A stretch of 64,000 nt of DNA from CAWCVR01 sp963799105. Its GTDB lineage: Bacteria > Acidobacteriota > Terriglobia > Bryobacterales > Bryobacteraceae. The notes beneath the pieces were generated by a model. The model saw nothing but the letters and a program-made list of their open reading frames with translations, was not told the DNA's origin and ran no database searches. The position numbers and the translations under genes were made by a program. The stretch's first letter is position 1. Every line of letters starts with the position of its first letter. The stretch spans positions 248,001 through 312,000 of the forward strand of contig CAWCVR010000007.1 in NCBI GenBank assembly GCA_963799105.1, given 5' to 3'. This document shows positions 18,326 to 26,711 of this stretch, in pieces.

Positions 18326-20055
18326 GCCATCCCATGCGCCGGTTTCGTCTGCCCGCGATTGCCGTTCTCGCCTTGGGGTGCGCCTGCGCCCAGGGCGTCG
18401 GCGGCTTCCAGTACTACGGAATCACCCACGTCTCCTGGTGGTTCGACGAGTACACCTACGCCACGGCCACCGCGTCGCGCAACGATCTCGCCGCCACCAA
18501 CGCCAATTGGGCGGGAGTGCTGGTCACCTGGTATCAGCCCAGCATCACGGCCAACGCCATGGCGCCCAGTTCCACCCAGACCCCCACCGACGCCGCGGTC
18601 ACGCAAGCCATTCAGGAATTCCATAACAAGGGGATCAAGGTGATGCTGAAGCCGCACGTGGACGTGAACGATGCGGCCGGTTCGTGGCGCGGCAACATCA
18701 ACCCGGCGTCTCCCGATACGTGGTTTGCGAACTATACCCAGTTCATGGTTAAGTACGCGCAAATGGCCAATTCCATGGGTGTCGAGATGCTCTGCATCGG
18801 CACCGAGCTGAAGACCGTCAGCGGCGCGGCCAACCAGGCTCGCTGGTACGGCGTGATCGCCGCCATCCGAGCCGTATACGGAGGCGCGCTGACCTATGCC
18901 GCCAACGCGACATCGGCGGGCGACGAGTTCACGTCGGTTTCCTTCTGGGACCGCCTCGACCTGATGGGCCTCGACGGCTACTTCGCGCTGACCAATCAGA
19001 GCGACCCCACCCTGGCCCAACTGGTGGCCGCCTGGCGGCAGAACTCAAGCCGACTGGACCTGGTGGCCACCGTGACCAACTTCTACAACGCCCACCAGAA
19101 ACCGGTCATCTTCACGGAAATCGGCTACAAAAGCTCCGCCGGCGCGAATACGGAGCCCTGGAACTACAGCCACGTGGGGGCATACGATCCCACCGAGCAG
19201 CGCAACTGCATCGATGCGGCGTTCACCGTCTGGAGCCAGTGGTCTTCCTGGATGAAGGGGTTTTTCTGGTGGGACTGGCCGGTCCCCGCGCCTTCGGCCA
19301 CCGACACCGATTACAACCCGCGCGGCAAACCGGCGGCCGATCTGCTGCTGGCCTGGCAATCGCCGCCCGATCCCCATAACGCCGTGACCAATGCCGCCAG
19401 CTACCAAACCAACGCGGTGGCGCCGGGCGCGATCGTGAGCGTTTTCGGCGCTAGCCTGTCCGCCGGGACCAGTCAGTTCAGCGCCGTTCCGCTGCCTACC
19501 GTTCTGGGAGACACCACCGTGACCTTCAACGGCATTCCGGCGCCGCTCTACTTCGCATCGCCGCAACAGGCGAATGCGCAAGTACCGTTCGAGGTGGCCG
19601 CTGGAAACGCCATCTCGGAGGTGAATTCGAAGTCGGGAATCGCGCTGACCCAGTTCCCGGTTGGCGCGGCCGGTCCGGGAATCTTCACCCTCAACGGTCA
19701 GGGCACGGGAGACGCGGCGGTAATCGACGCCGTGACCTACGCACCGGTAAAGTCCAGCCAACCCATCGCTGCCGGCGCCTATCTCGGAATTTACTGCACC
19801 GGACTCGGCGCGGTTACTCCTGCCACCACCACTGGCGCCGCGCCCGCGAACCCGCCCCCGCAGACCACGGTGAAGCCCAGTGTCCTGATCGACGGTCAGT
19901 CCGCAGCCTTCTTGTGGGCCGGCCTCGCGCCCGGGTTCGTAGGCCTGTATCAGGTCAACGCGCAGGTGCCCGCCACGCTTACCGCCGGCCAGCATAGCCT
20001 GCAACTCGTGGTGAACGGGGCAGCCAGCAACACGGTAACATTCGCGGTTCGGTAG
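18322..20055 (+). CDS. Secreted GH113-like glycoside hydrolase with Solibacter-type C-terminal module
   Basis: A 577-residue exported protein. After a signal peptide (RLPAIAVLALGCACAQ), residues about 30-350 form a TIM-barrel resembling glycoside hydrolase family 113 (beta-mannanases): KVMLKPHVD, LCIGTELKT (acid/base Glu) and VIFTEIGY (nucleophile Glu), then GFFWWDW. The remaining ~215 residues are the beta-rich module with NAVTNAASYQTNAVAPGAIVS and GLAPGFVGLYQVN, shared with the CotH-like protein. It probably degrades a beta-linked mannan or similar plant or microbial polymer outside the cell. The start overlaps the stop of the ankyrin gene. Confidence 0.8.
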   Translation: MSHPMRRFRLPAIAVLALGCACAQGVGGFQYYGITHVSWWFDEYTYATATASRNDLAATNANWAGVLVTWYQPSITANAMAPSSTQTPTDAAVTQAIQEFHNKGIKVMLKPHVDVNDAAGSWRGNINPASPDTWFANYTQFMVKYAQMANSMGVEMLCIGTELKTVSGAANQARWYGVIAAIRAVYGGALTYAANATSAGDEFTSVSFWDRLDLMGLDGYFALTNQSDPTLAQLVAAWRQNSSRLDLVATVTNFYNAHQKPVIFTEIGYKSSAGANTEPWNYSHVGAYDPTEQRNCIDAAFTVWSQWSSWMKGFFWWDWPVPAPSATDTDYNPRGKPAADLLLAWQSPPDPHNAVTNAASYQTNAVAPGAIVSVFGASLSAGTSQFSAVPLPTVLGDTTVTFNGIPAPLYFASPQQANAQVPFEVAAGNAISEVNSKSGIALTQFPVGAAGPGIFTLNGQGTGDAAVIDAVTYAPVKSSQPIAAGAYLGIYCTGLGAVTPATTTGAAPANPPPQTTVKPSVLIDGQSAAFLWAGLAPGFVGLYQVNAQVPATLTAGQHSLQLVVNGAASNTVTFAVR

Positions 20056-20149
20056 CCGCGGAGTCCAATGGGAAGCAGGGAACCCTTGGAACCAAGACTT
20101 CTACGATTGCCAAATAGACTAAGGGCCCGTTCCGAAATAGCCGTGCCAA

Positions 20150-20208
20150 CCGCTCCCTCACGGCCGCGGGTCTGAATGCTCATCGGAGCCGCGGCCGCGA
20201 GGGAGCGG
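20150..20208 (+). repeat. Strong hairpin of the second repeat family
   Basis: Arms at 20150-20169 (CCGCTCCCTCACGGCCGCGG) and 20189-20208 pair with one mismatch around a 19-base loop. The wording CCGCTCCCTnACGGnCGCGG recurs in the 146-bp tandem repeat (about 14277-14300). It lies 95 bases after the GH113-like gene and may act as a terminator-like structure, though no T-run follows. The rest of the gap 20056-20463 shows no gene; a TATAGAAT box near 20420 could be part of a promoter for the gene at 20464. Confidence 0.75.
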
Positions 20209-20463
20209 AAGCCGACGATTGAAACGGTTATTCCCTGACAGGTCCTAAGACGCGACTTTCCCGGTAATCCGCGTCCGCCGGAGTGAGGCTCTGGCGGCCG
20301 GGAGACTCACGGTTGCACGAGCTTCGAGGCGCTTGCACTATAAGAAGTTCTCCGTCGATTCCCGCTTCATCGGCGGCGAGCAGGGGCGCGAGCCTCGCCC
20401 ACCGGCGCCCGCGCTTGCGTATAGAATAGAAATTCGGGATCGCGTTTTGGGGAAGGCTATCGC

Positions 20464-23454
20464 GTGCGCTACTGGGGTAATCGTCCATCGGGTTTCGCGC
20501 GGTTGGCGCTGACGGCGCTGCTCCTCGGGTTGGCCGCGGCGCCGGTGGCCAGCGCCCAGCAGGCCAAGGCCGCCACGTTCGGCGACGTCATCCAATTGCC
20601 GTCGGGCACGCCTTCGGACGTGGTGCTGGACGAATCGCGGCGCCTGCTGTACCTCGTCAACAACACCGCCAGCCAGGTCAACGTCCTGGACTACACGTCG
20701 AACCGGATCGTGGGGACCATCCCGGTGGGGTCGGGTCCGCTGGCGGCCGCCATGAGCATGGACGGCAGTTGGCTGTATGTCACGTCGGCCGGAACCGCGA
20801 CGCTGAACCAGATCGACCTCAACTCGAGACGCGTGAACCAGACCGTGCTGCTGCCTTCGGCGCCGCAGGGCGTGGAAGTGGGATCGGACGGACGGGTGCT
20901 GGTGAGCATGAACGGTACCGGCGTGGTGAGCGGCGTGCCGCAAGGGACGCTGGCAATCTACGATCCCACCCAGACCGGTTCCGCGCAGGTTCAGACAGTG
21001 CCGGTTCCGGCGCTTCCCAGCATGCCGGCGCCGATTCCCGCGCCCACGCTGCCGCGGCCCATCACCACCTTCGCCAGCAAACTGCTGCGCACGCCCGACG
21101 GAAGTTACATCGTGGGCGTGATCACGCCCACCAGTTCCAGCACCTACCTGTTCGTGTATGAAGTGGCGTCGGGCATCGTGCTGCGCAACCGCACCGTATC
21201 GGGCGCGTCCTCGGTGCTTTCCATGGCGCCGGACGGATCGAAGTTCATGTCGGGGATGAGCCTCTTCGATATCGCCACGCTGGCGGTGATCGCGGCCGAG
21301 AACAACGCCAACGCGCCGTTTGCCTTCACCAGCGCCTTCAATACGCAGCAGAACGTGGGGGGCAGCGTTTTCGCGCCGGACGGTTCGGCCATCTACGCCG
21401 CGTTCAATACCGCGCCGGTGGCCAATCCGCCGGTCTCCACGCAAGCCTCCACCTTGCTGGTGAACGATCCCGCCAACCTGGGAATCCGGCTGGGGATCAA
21501 CCTGCCGGAGAGCATCGTCGCCAAGATGGTGATGACGAAAGACGGTTCGCAGGCCTGGGGCCTGTCCGATTCGGGGCTGTTGCACCTGCCGTTGGGCAGC
21601 CTGTACACGTATCCGATCCTGGCGCCGGAGACCAACACGGTTTTCCTGTCGATGGACGACTGCCACCGCGGCCTAGCCCAGGCTAGCTTGAAGGTCGGCA
21701 ACGCGGGACAGGGGAAGCTCACCTACACGGTCGCTTCCACTAACAACGCGGCGCTGATTTACCAGCAGTCCAGCGGCCTGGCGCCGTCCACGATTACCTT
21801 CACCATGGAACCGGGACGCACCGGCATCACGCGCCAGGCGGGCACCAATATCTGGTCGGGCGGCACGGGTGTGGCGTCGGTGGCGGGCACGCCGTTCACG
21901 GTGACGCTGGCTTCGGCGGAGGCCATCAATCTGCCCGTCGTCATCCGCGTGTACATGAACTACCGGCAGACGGACCAGCGCGGCCTGATCTTCCCGGTCC
22001 CCACCACGCCCAACATCAACCCCGGCGGCGCCAACACCACGCAGCCCGCCACCACCGGCAACGAAGGCCTGCAGGACCTGGTGCTGGACCCGCCGCGCGG
22101 CTTGCTGTACATCAGCAATTCGGGATTCAACCGGATCGAGGTCTTCGACACCCAGGCGCAGCAGTTTCTGAATCCCATTCCGGTGGGGCAACTGCCGCAC
22201 CAACTGGCGATGGGGAGCGACGGCAACACGTTGTACGTGGGGAACGCGGGCGGCGAATCCATCGGCGTGGTGGATTTGAACCTGCAACAGGTGGTGAACA
22301 CCGTGGTGTTCCCGCCCACGCCGCGCAACGGCACGTCGGCGGTGATCTATCCGCGCGCGCTGGCCATGGGGCTGTTCGGGCTGCAGTTCGAAATGTCCAA
22401 CGGAACGTCGTGGGAGGTGCTCGACAATACGGCAATTCCCCGCCCCGCCAGCGCGGTGATCCCGGCGACGCTCGCGGGCACGCCGAATTTCGGCATGATG
22501 GCGGCCGCGGCCGACGATTTCATCCTGACCCTGTCGGGCGACGGGCACGCGTACCTGTACGATGCGACGCAGGACGCGTACGTCACCAGCCGGTTCCTCA
22601 ACACGTCCTCGACCGCGGCGATCCAGGGTTATTACGGGCCGTTGGGCGCGGGGCCGGGCGGCGCCTACTACCTGGTGGACGGAGTCATCCTGAGCTCGTC
22701 GCTGATCGCCGAAGGCGGATCGTTCGTGCCCGGCACGGCCGGCGCCATCGTGCCGGCGCGCAACGTGGCCGCCGTGGCGCCGCTCGATGCCGCGTCTTTC
22801 CTGCGGCTGACCACGCCCATCCGCGCCAGCATCACCGCAACCACTACCGACGACCCGCGTGCCACGCTCGAATTGGTCAACCTGGCGAACGGCACCGATA
22901 ACCTGGTCGGGGTGGCGCCGGAACAGCCGCTGGTGACCGTCCTGGGCGCGACGCGCTACAACACCACGCCGCGGACCATGGTGGTGGACAGCGCCGGCAC
23001 GACGGCCTACGCGCTGACCATCTCGGGCCTGAGCGTGATCTCGGTGGCGCAGGCCAGCTCGGCCACGCAGCCGGCGATCGGCGGCATCGTGAATTCGAGC
23101 GACGGCTCCGGCAACATCCAGCCGGGCTCGTTCATCACCGTCAAAGGGAAGAACCTGGCCGCGGCCGCGAAGGCGCTGACGGTGCCCGCGCCCACGGTGT
23201 TAGGCGGCTCGTGCGTGACCTTCGGCGGCATCGCGTCGCCGCTCCTGCAGACCTCCAGCGGGCAGATTCAGGCGCAGGTGCCGCCCACCGTCCTGCCGGG
23301 GACGCAGATTGTGGAAGTGCGGTCGCTTGCGACGGCGCAGGACAGCGCGCCGGTGGAGATCACGGTTCGCCCGGCGGGAAGCGGGGCCAAGCCGCCCGGC
23401 AGTGTGGCGTCGGAGCCGGTTGGGGCGCGGCGGCCGGAAGCGGGCGGGAGGTAG
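20464..23454 (+). CDS. Secreted YVTN-type beta-propeller protein
   Basis: A 996-residue exported protein from a GTG start, with a clear signal peptide (LALTALLLGLAAAPVASAQQ). Two sets of propeller blades are visible: residues about 45-350 (LDESRRLLYLVNNTASQVNVLD, and similar blades) and about 535-850 (LDPPRGLLYISNSGFNRIEVFD; GSDGNTLYVGNAGGESIGVVDL). A C-terminal domain of the Solibacter-type module begins near 875 (IGGIVNSSDGSGNIQPGSF), followed by a proline/glycine-rich tail. The two propellers flank a beta-sandwich. It probably binds proteins or polymers outside the cell; no catalytic site seen. Confidence 0.78.
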   Translation: MRYWGNRPSGFARLALTALLLGLAAAPVASAQQAKAATFGDVIQLPSGTPSDVVLDESRRLLYLVNNTASQVNVLDYTSNRIVGTIPVGSGPLAAAMSMDGSWLYVTSAGTATLNQIDLNSRRVNQTVLLPSAPQGVEVGSDGRVLVSMNGTGVVSGVPQGTLAIYDPTQTGSAQVQTVPVPALPSMPAPIPAPTLPRPITTFASKLLRTPDGSYIVGVITPTSSSTYLFVYEVASGIVLRNRTVSGASSVLSMAPDGSKFMSGMSLFDIATLAVIAAENNANAPFAFTSAFNTQQNVGGSVFAPDGSAIYAAFNTAPVANPPVSTQASTLLVNDPANLGIRLGINLPESIVAKMVMTKDGSQAWGLSDSGLLHLPLGSLYTYPILAPETNTVFLSMDDCHRGLAQASLKVGNAGQGKLTYTVASTNNAALIYQQSSGLAPSTITFTMEPGRTGITRQAGTNIWSGGTGVASVAGTPFTVTLASAEAINLPVVIRVYMNYRQTDQRGLIFPVPTTPNINPGGANTTQPATTGNEGLQDLVLDPPRGLLYISNSGFNRIEVFDTQAQQFLNPIPVGQLPHQLAMGSDGNTLYVGNAGGESIGVVDLNLQQVVNTVVFPPTPRNGTSAVIYPRALAMGLFGLQFEMSNGTSWEVLDNTAIPRPASAVIPATLAGTPNFGMMAAAADDFILTLSGDGHAYLYDATQDAYVTSRFLNTSSTAAIQGYYGPLGAGPGGAYYLVDGVILSSSLIAEGGSFVPGTAGAIVPARNVAAVAPLDAASFLRLTTPIRASITATTTDDPRATLELVNLANGTDNLVGVAPEQPLVTVLGATRYNTTPRTMVVDSAGTTAYALTISGLSVISVAQASSATQPAIGGIVNSSDGSGNIQPGSFITVKGKNLAAAAKALTVPAPTVLGGSCVTFGGIASPLLQTSSGQIQAQVPPTVLPGTQIVEVRSLATAQDSAPVEITVRPAGSGAKPPGSVASEPVGARRPEAGGR

Positions 23455-23614
23455 GAGCCAGCCTTGGCCGGCGGGCACTCCGGCGATCCCCCGATGTCCG
23501 GTTTCGAATCGCCCGGTTGCCCTTCCGTGAGTCCGCAAAACGACAGGAATTCGATATAACCCTTAGCCAGTATAGGAGCGAATAGCCGGAAGGTGTACGA
23601 TAGGCGGCGTGGGC

Positions 23615-25996
23615 ATGGAAAACATCAATCCTCACGAGGAATTCAGGAAACTCGACGACCGGATCCGGTCGGCCACGGAGCTTGCCGCTCTGGAGCCGAT
23701 CTATTTCCGGCTGAAGGAAATCGTCCAGGCGTTCCCCGGCGATTTCGACATCGAGATCACGGGAGGCGAAATCAAGCGGCGCCTGATCGCGCGGGGCACG
23801 GTTCTCAAACAACAGGCGCCGCCCCCACCGCCGTTTTCCGCTCCGCCTCCGCCCGCAATACCGGAGGCGCAGCAGCCCTCGCCTCCACCGCCTTTCGTGG
23901 ATGACGCGATGCCCTCGGAGGCGCCGTTGCCGCCGCCCGCTCCATTTTTCGACTCGGCTCCGCCGGACGAGCCGGCGCCCCCACCGCCTCCTGCGCCGCC
24001 GCAGCCCAAGCGGAAGCGGAACCCCATGGTGGCGATTGCAGCCTTGGCGGGTGTGCTGGCTGCTCTGGGACTCGCTTACTTTGTGGTGCATCGCCTTCAC
24101 AAGCCCAACCCGGACGGCGTGGCGGCGTCCGTGCAAGTTGACATCACCACCACTCCCGCGGGCGCATTCGTGATGGTGGCCGGAGGCGGCAGCCAGACCT
24201 GCACATCCAATTGCAAGCTGGCGCTGGCGCCGGGCTCTTACCAGGTCTCCGCGACCCTGGACGGCTACGAGCCCGCGGCGGGCGCCGTCACGGTGACCGC
24301 CCTGCGGCCGGCGGCGGTCAGCCTGACGCTTCTGCCGCAGGCACAATCGCTTCGCCTGCTGACCGATCTGAACCAGGGCAAGGTGACGGTGGACGGCCAG
24401 CCGGCGCCCGATCTGCAGGAAGGCCAGTTGGTACTCGACAAGTTAACCCCCGGCACGCACACCGTGAAGGTCACCGGGAAGAACGGGGACGCCTCGTTCT
24501 CGTTTGAGATCGCGGACGCGCGGCTCCCCGCGGTGATCGGCGCGGTGACCGCGCACAACCTGGTCGCGGTGCTGGTGGCCAGTCTCGGACATCAGGCGCG
24601 CCTGGTGACCAACGCCGGCCCCTGGAAGCTCGCGGTCAACGGGCAGCCGCAAAGCGATGCCAGTCCGGCCGGAACGCCGCTTACGGGCTTTCAGCCGGGT
24701 GTGAACGAGATCGTATTGGGCGATGGCGCGGACCGGCGCAACATGAGCGAGAGCTTCGGCGCCGCGCCCATGCTGACGGCGTTTCTGAAGACCGACGTCA
24801 ATGCGGGCACGCTGATCGTCTCGGCCGGCCAGGACGACGTGCGCGTGTTCCTGAACGACAAGGAGTACGCCCGGCGCACGCAACGCGGCGAATTGCGCAT
24901 CCAGACCCTCGGCAAGGTCGCGGTACGGGTGGCCAAGAGCGGCTTTCAGGACGAGCCCGCGCAAACCGTCGAACTGAAGAAAGGCGCGGAAGTGCGCGTG
25001 CAGTTCAACCTGAAACCGCAGCCGCAATTCGGCTCGCTCGAGATCCACGGCGCGGCGCCCGGCGTCGCGGTTCTGGTGGATCAGAAGAGCGCCGGCGTGG
25101 TGGGACCGGACGGATCGTTCAGCCTCAGCTCCATTCCGCCCGGCGATCACACCGTCGAACTGCGGCGCGATCAGTACCAGCCGAAGCGACTGCAGCGATC
25201 CTTCGTTGCGGGCCAGTCCGTGGCGCTGGCGGGCGCGGACGTGGTATTGGCCGCCGCCACCGGTACCGTCCGGCTGACGCGCAACCCCGCGTCGGCGGCC
25301 ATTTCGTACCGCCGCGGCGACGAAGCGGATTCGCACGAAGCCCGCGGGGACCAGGTCGATTTGCCCGCGGGGAGTTACACATTCTCGGCGAACGCACCGG
25401 GATTCGCGGAATCGACGAAGCCCGTCCAAGTGGCCGCGGGCCAAACCCAGGCAGTGGATTTCACCCTGGCTCGCCAGCAGGCGGCCCCGCCGCCTCCGCC
25501 GGTAGCGCCGGTTAACCCAATGGCGGACTTCGAGGACGCCGCGGGCTGGAAGAAGGACGGCGACAGTTGGGTCCACAAGAGCGGCGGATTCGTGGCGTAT
25601 AAGCTGCCGCCCAAGGGCGTGTTCACCTTCACGGTGGCGCCGCTCAAGACCGGCGGCCGGGCTGGGCAGATCCGCTGGTTCGTCCAGTTCCTCGACGGCA
25701 AGAACTACCTGCTCTACGAAATCGACCGCAAGACTTTCTGGGCCGACGTGATCGAGAAGGGCAAGAAGCTCGAGCGCCTCAAGACGCCGCACAATATCGC
25801 GACCCAGCAGCCGTTCACCATTCAGATCGAGGTGGCGCCGGATCACCTTTCGCAGAAGGTGCGAATAGGCGGCGACTGGAAGCTGCTCGATAACTTCGTC
25901 GAGGCGGGCCGCGATTTCACCAAGGGAAAGTTCGGGTTCCTGATTCAGGGGGCCGACGAGATCGGGATTTCCGATTTCAAGTTCGCGCCGAAGTGA
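23615..25996 (+). CDS. Membrane-anchored PEGA-domain protein with Pro-rich linker
   Basis: About 793 residues. The cytoplasmic N-terminus (residues 1-60) is followed by a proline-rich linker of about 75 residues, one transmembrane helix near 140-160 (MVAIAALAGVLAALGLAYFVV), then several PEGA-like repeats on the outside (TTPAGAFVMVAGG, APGSYQVSATLDGYEP, PPGDHTVELRRDQYQPKR, PAGSYTFSANAPGFAES). The last ~170 residues (MADFEDAAGWKKDGDSW to SDFKFAPK) look like a jelly-roll carbohydrate-binding or DUF1080-type domain. PEGA domains bind cell-wall or surface material. ATG 23615 is taken as the start; GTG 23609 is two codons earlier. Confidence 0.75.
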   Translation: MENINPHEEFRKLDDRIRSATELAALEPIYFRLKEIVQAFPGDFDIEITGGEIKRRLIARGTVLKQQAPPPPPFSAPPPPAIPEAQQPSPPPPFVDDAMPSEAPLPPPAPFFDSAPPDEPAPPPPPAPPQPKRKRNPMVAIAALAGVLAALGLAYFVVHRLHKPNPDGVAASVQVDITTTPAGAFVMVAGGGSQTCTSNCKLALAPGSYQVSATLDGYEPAAGAVTVTALRPAAVSLTLLPQAQSLRLLTDLNQGKVTVDGQPAPDLQEGQLVLDKLTPGTHTVKVTGKNGDASFSFEIADARLPAVIGAVTAHNLVAVLVASLGHQARLVTNAGPWKLAVNGQPQSDASPAGTPLTGFQPGVNEIVLGDGADRRNMSESFGAAPMLTAFLKTDVNAGTLIVSAGQDDVRVFLNDKEYARRTQRGELRIQTLGKVAVRVAKSGFQDEPAQTVELKKGAEVRVQFNLKPQPQFGSLEIHGAAPGVAVLVDQKSAGVVGPDGSFSLSSIPPGDHTVELRRDQYQPKRLQRSFVAGQSVALAGADVVLAAATGTVRLTRNPASAAISYRRGDEADSHEARGDQVDLPAGSYTFSANAPGFAESTKPVQVAAGQTQAVDFTLARQQAAPPPPPVAPVNPMADFEDAAGWKKDGDSWVHKSGGFVAYKLPPKGVFTFTVAPLKTGGRAGQIRWFVQFLDGKNYLLYEIDRKTFWADVIEKGKKLERLKTPHNIATQQPFTIQIEVAPDHLSQKVRIGGDWKLLDNFVEAGRDFTKGKFGFLIQGADEIGISDFKFAPK

Positions 25997-25998
25997 CG

Positions 25999-26526
25999 CT
26001 ACCGCCAGTTCATGCGCTGGCGCAGGGCGGTTATCTGCGCGGTGTGATGGCGCCCGTGCCAGACCATCATCGGCAGCGTGGCATCCAATACGAAGACGCC
26101 GCGCTCGGGATGCACCATCCGGCGATTCCATTGGTCGTCCGTCAGCGACCGGAATAGCGCGGTCCAACGCCGGTAGAGGGCGTCGAGCAACGACAGGGAC
26201 GGTTCGAGGGGCCCGGTGCGCGCCTCGGCGGTTTCCGCCCACCGCGCTTCATCGTACGGCTTGACAAGAGGCTCGTCTTCGGTAAGTGTCAACTTAGTCC
26301 GCACATACCAGTTCATCTGTGCGTCGGCTACGTGATGAACGACTTGACGGACGGTCCAACCGTCCGGCCGATAGGTTGTATCGAGTTGCCCGGGGCTCAG
26401 ACCGGATACCGCCTCACGCAGGGCGGCCGGCGCAAGAGCCAGTTCCTCGACCAGAGCGAGACGCTGCCGGCCGTTCAGCGGCGGCCCCGGTTCGAATTGC
26501 CCGATCGGATATCGCAAGTCAAGCAT
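25999..26526 (-). CDS. DinB/YfiT-like metal-dependent protein
   Basis: A 175-residue four-helix protein of the DinB superfamily. The metal-binding histidines appear as VVHHVADAQMN and WHGRHHTAQI, the pattern of YfiT/BstA-like proteins, and RQVVHHVADAQMNWY is strongly conserved in that group. Relatives are thiol S-transferases or putative hydrolases; which thiol this organism uses is unknown. It ends two bases from the convergent PEGA gene and stands alone. Confidence 0.82.
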   Translation of the reverse strand: MLDLRYPIGQFEPGPPLNGRQRLALVEELALAPAALREAVSGLSPGQLDTTYRPDGWTVRQVVHHVADAQMNWYVRTKLTLTEDEPLVKPYDEARWAETAEARTGPLEPSLSLLDALYRRWTALFRSLTDDQWNRRMVHPERGVFVLDATLPMMVWHGRHHTAQITALRQRMNWR

Positions 26527-26537
26527 GGGGTTTGCTT

Positions 26538-26691
26538 ATGTGGGGCAGGTTTTCAACCTGCGGCCGAGTGGCACTCGGCCCGGCGAGCGAAGCTCGCCTG
26601 CGCGAGTGACCAACCGACCCTGCAAGCCCGGTGCAACGGCCGGAAGGCGGGTTACCAACCCGCCGCAGGATGCCATCCTGCCCCACATAAG
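26538..26691 (+). repeat. Palindromic repeat pair (BIME-like)
   Basis: A left arm ATGTGGGGCAGGTTTTCAACC at 26538 and a right arm ATCCTGCCCCACAT ending at 26689 enclose a GGCGAGCGAAGCTCGCC palindrome and GGCGGGTTACCAACCCGCC. It is the same architecture as 1803-2023 and 54206-54446. It lies between the pnp stop and the DinB-like gene start and fills the gap between them. Confidence 0.85.
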
Positions 26692-26711
26692 AGAGCCTAC
26701 GCTACTTACTT

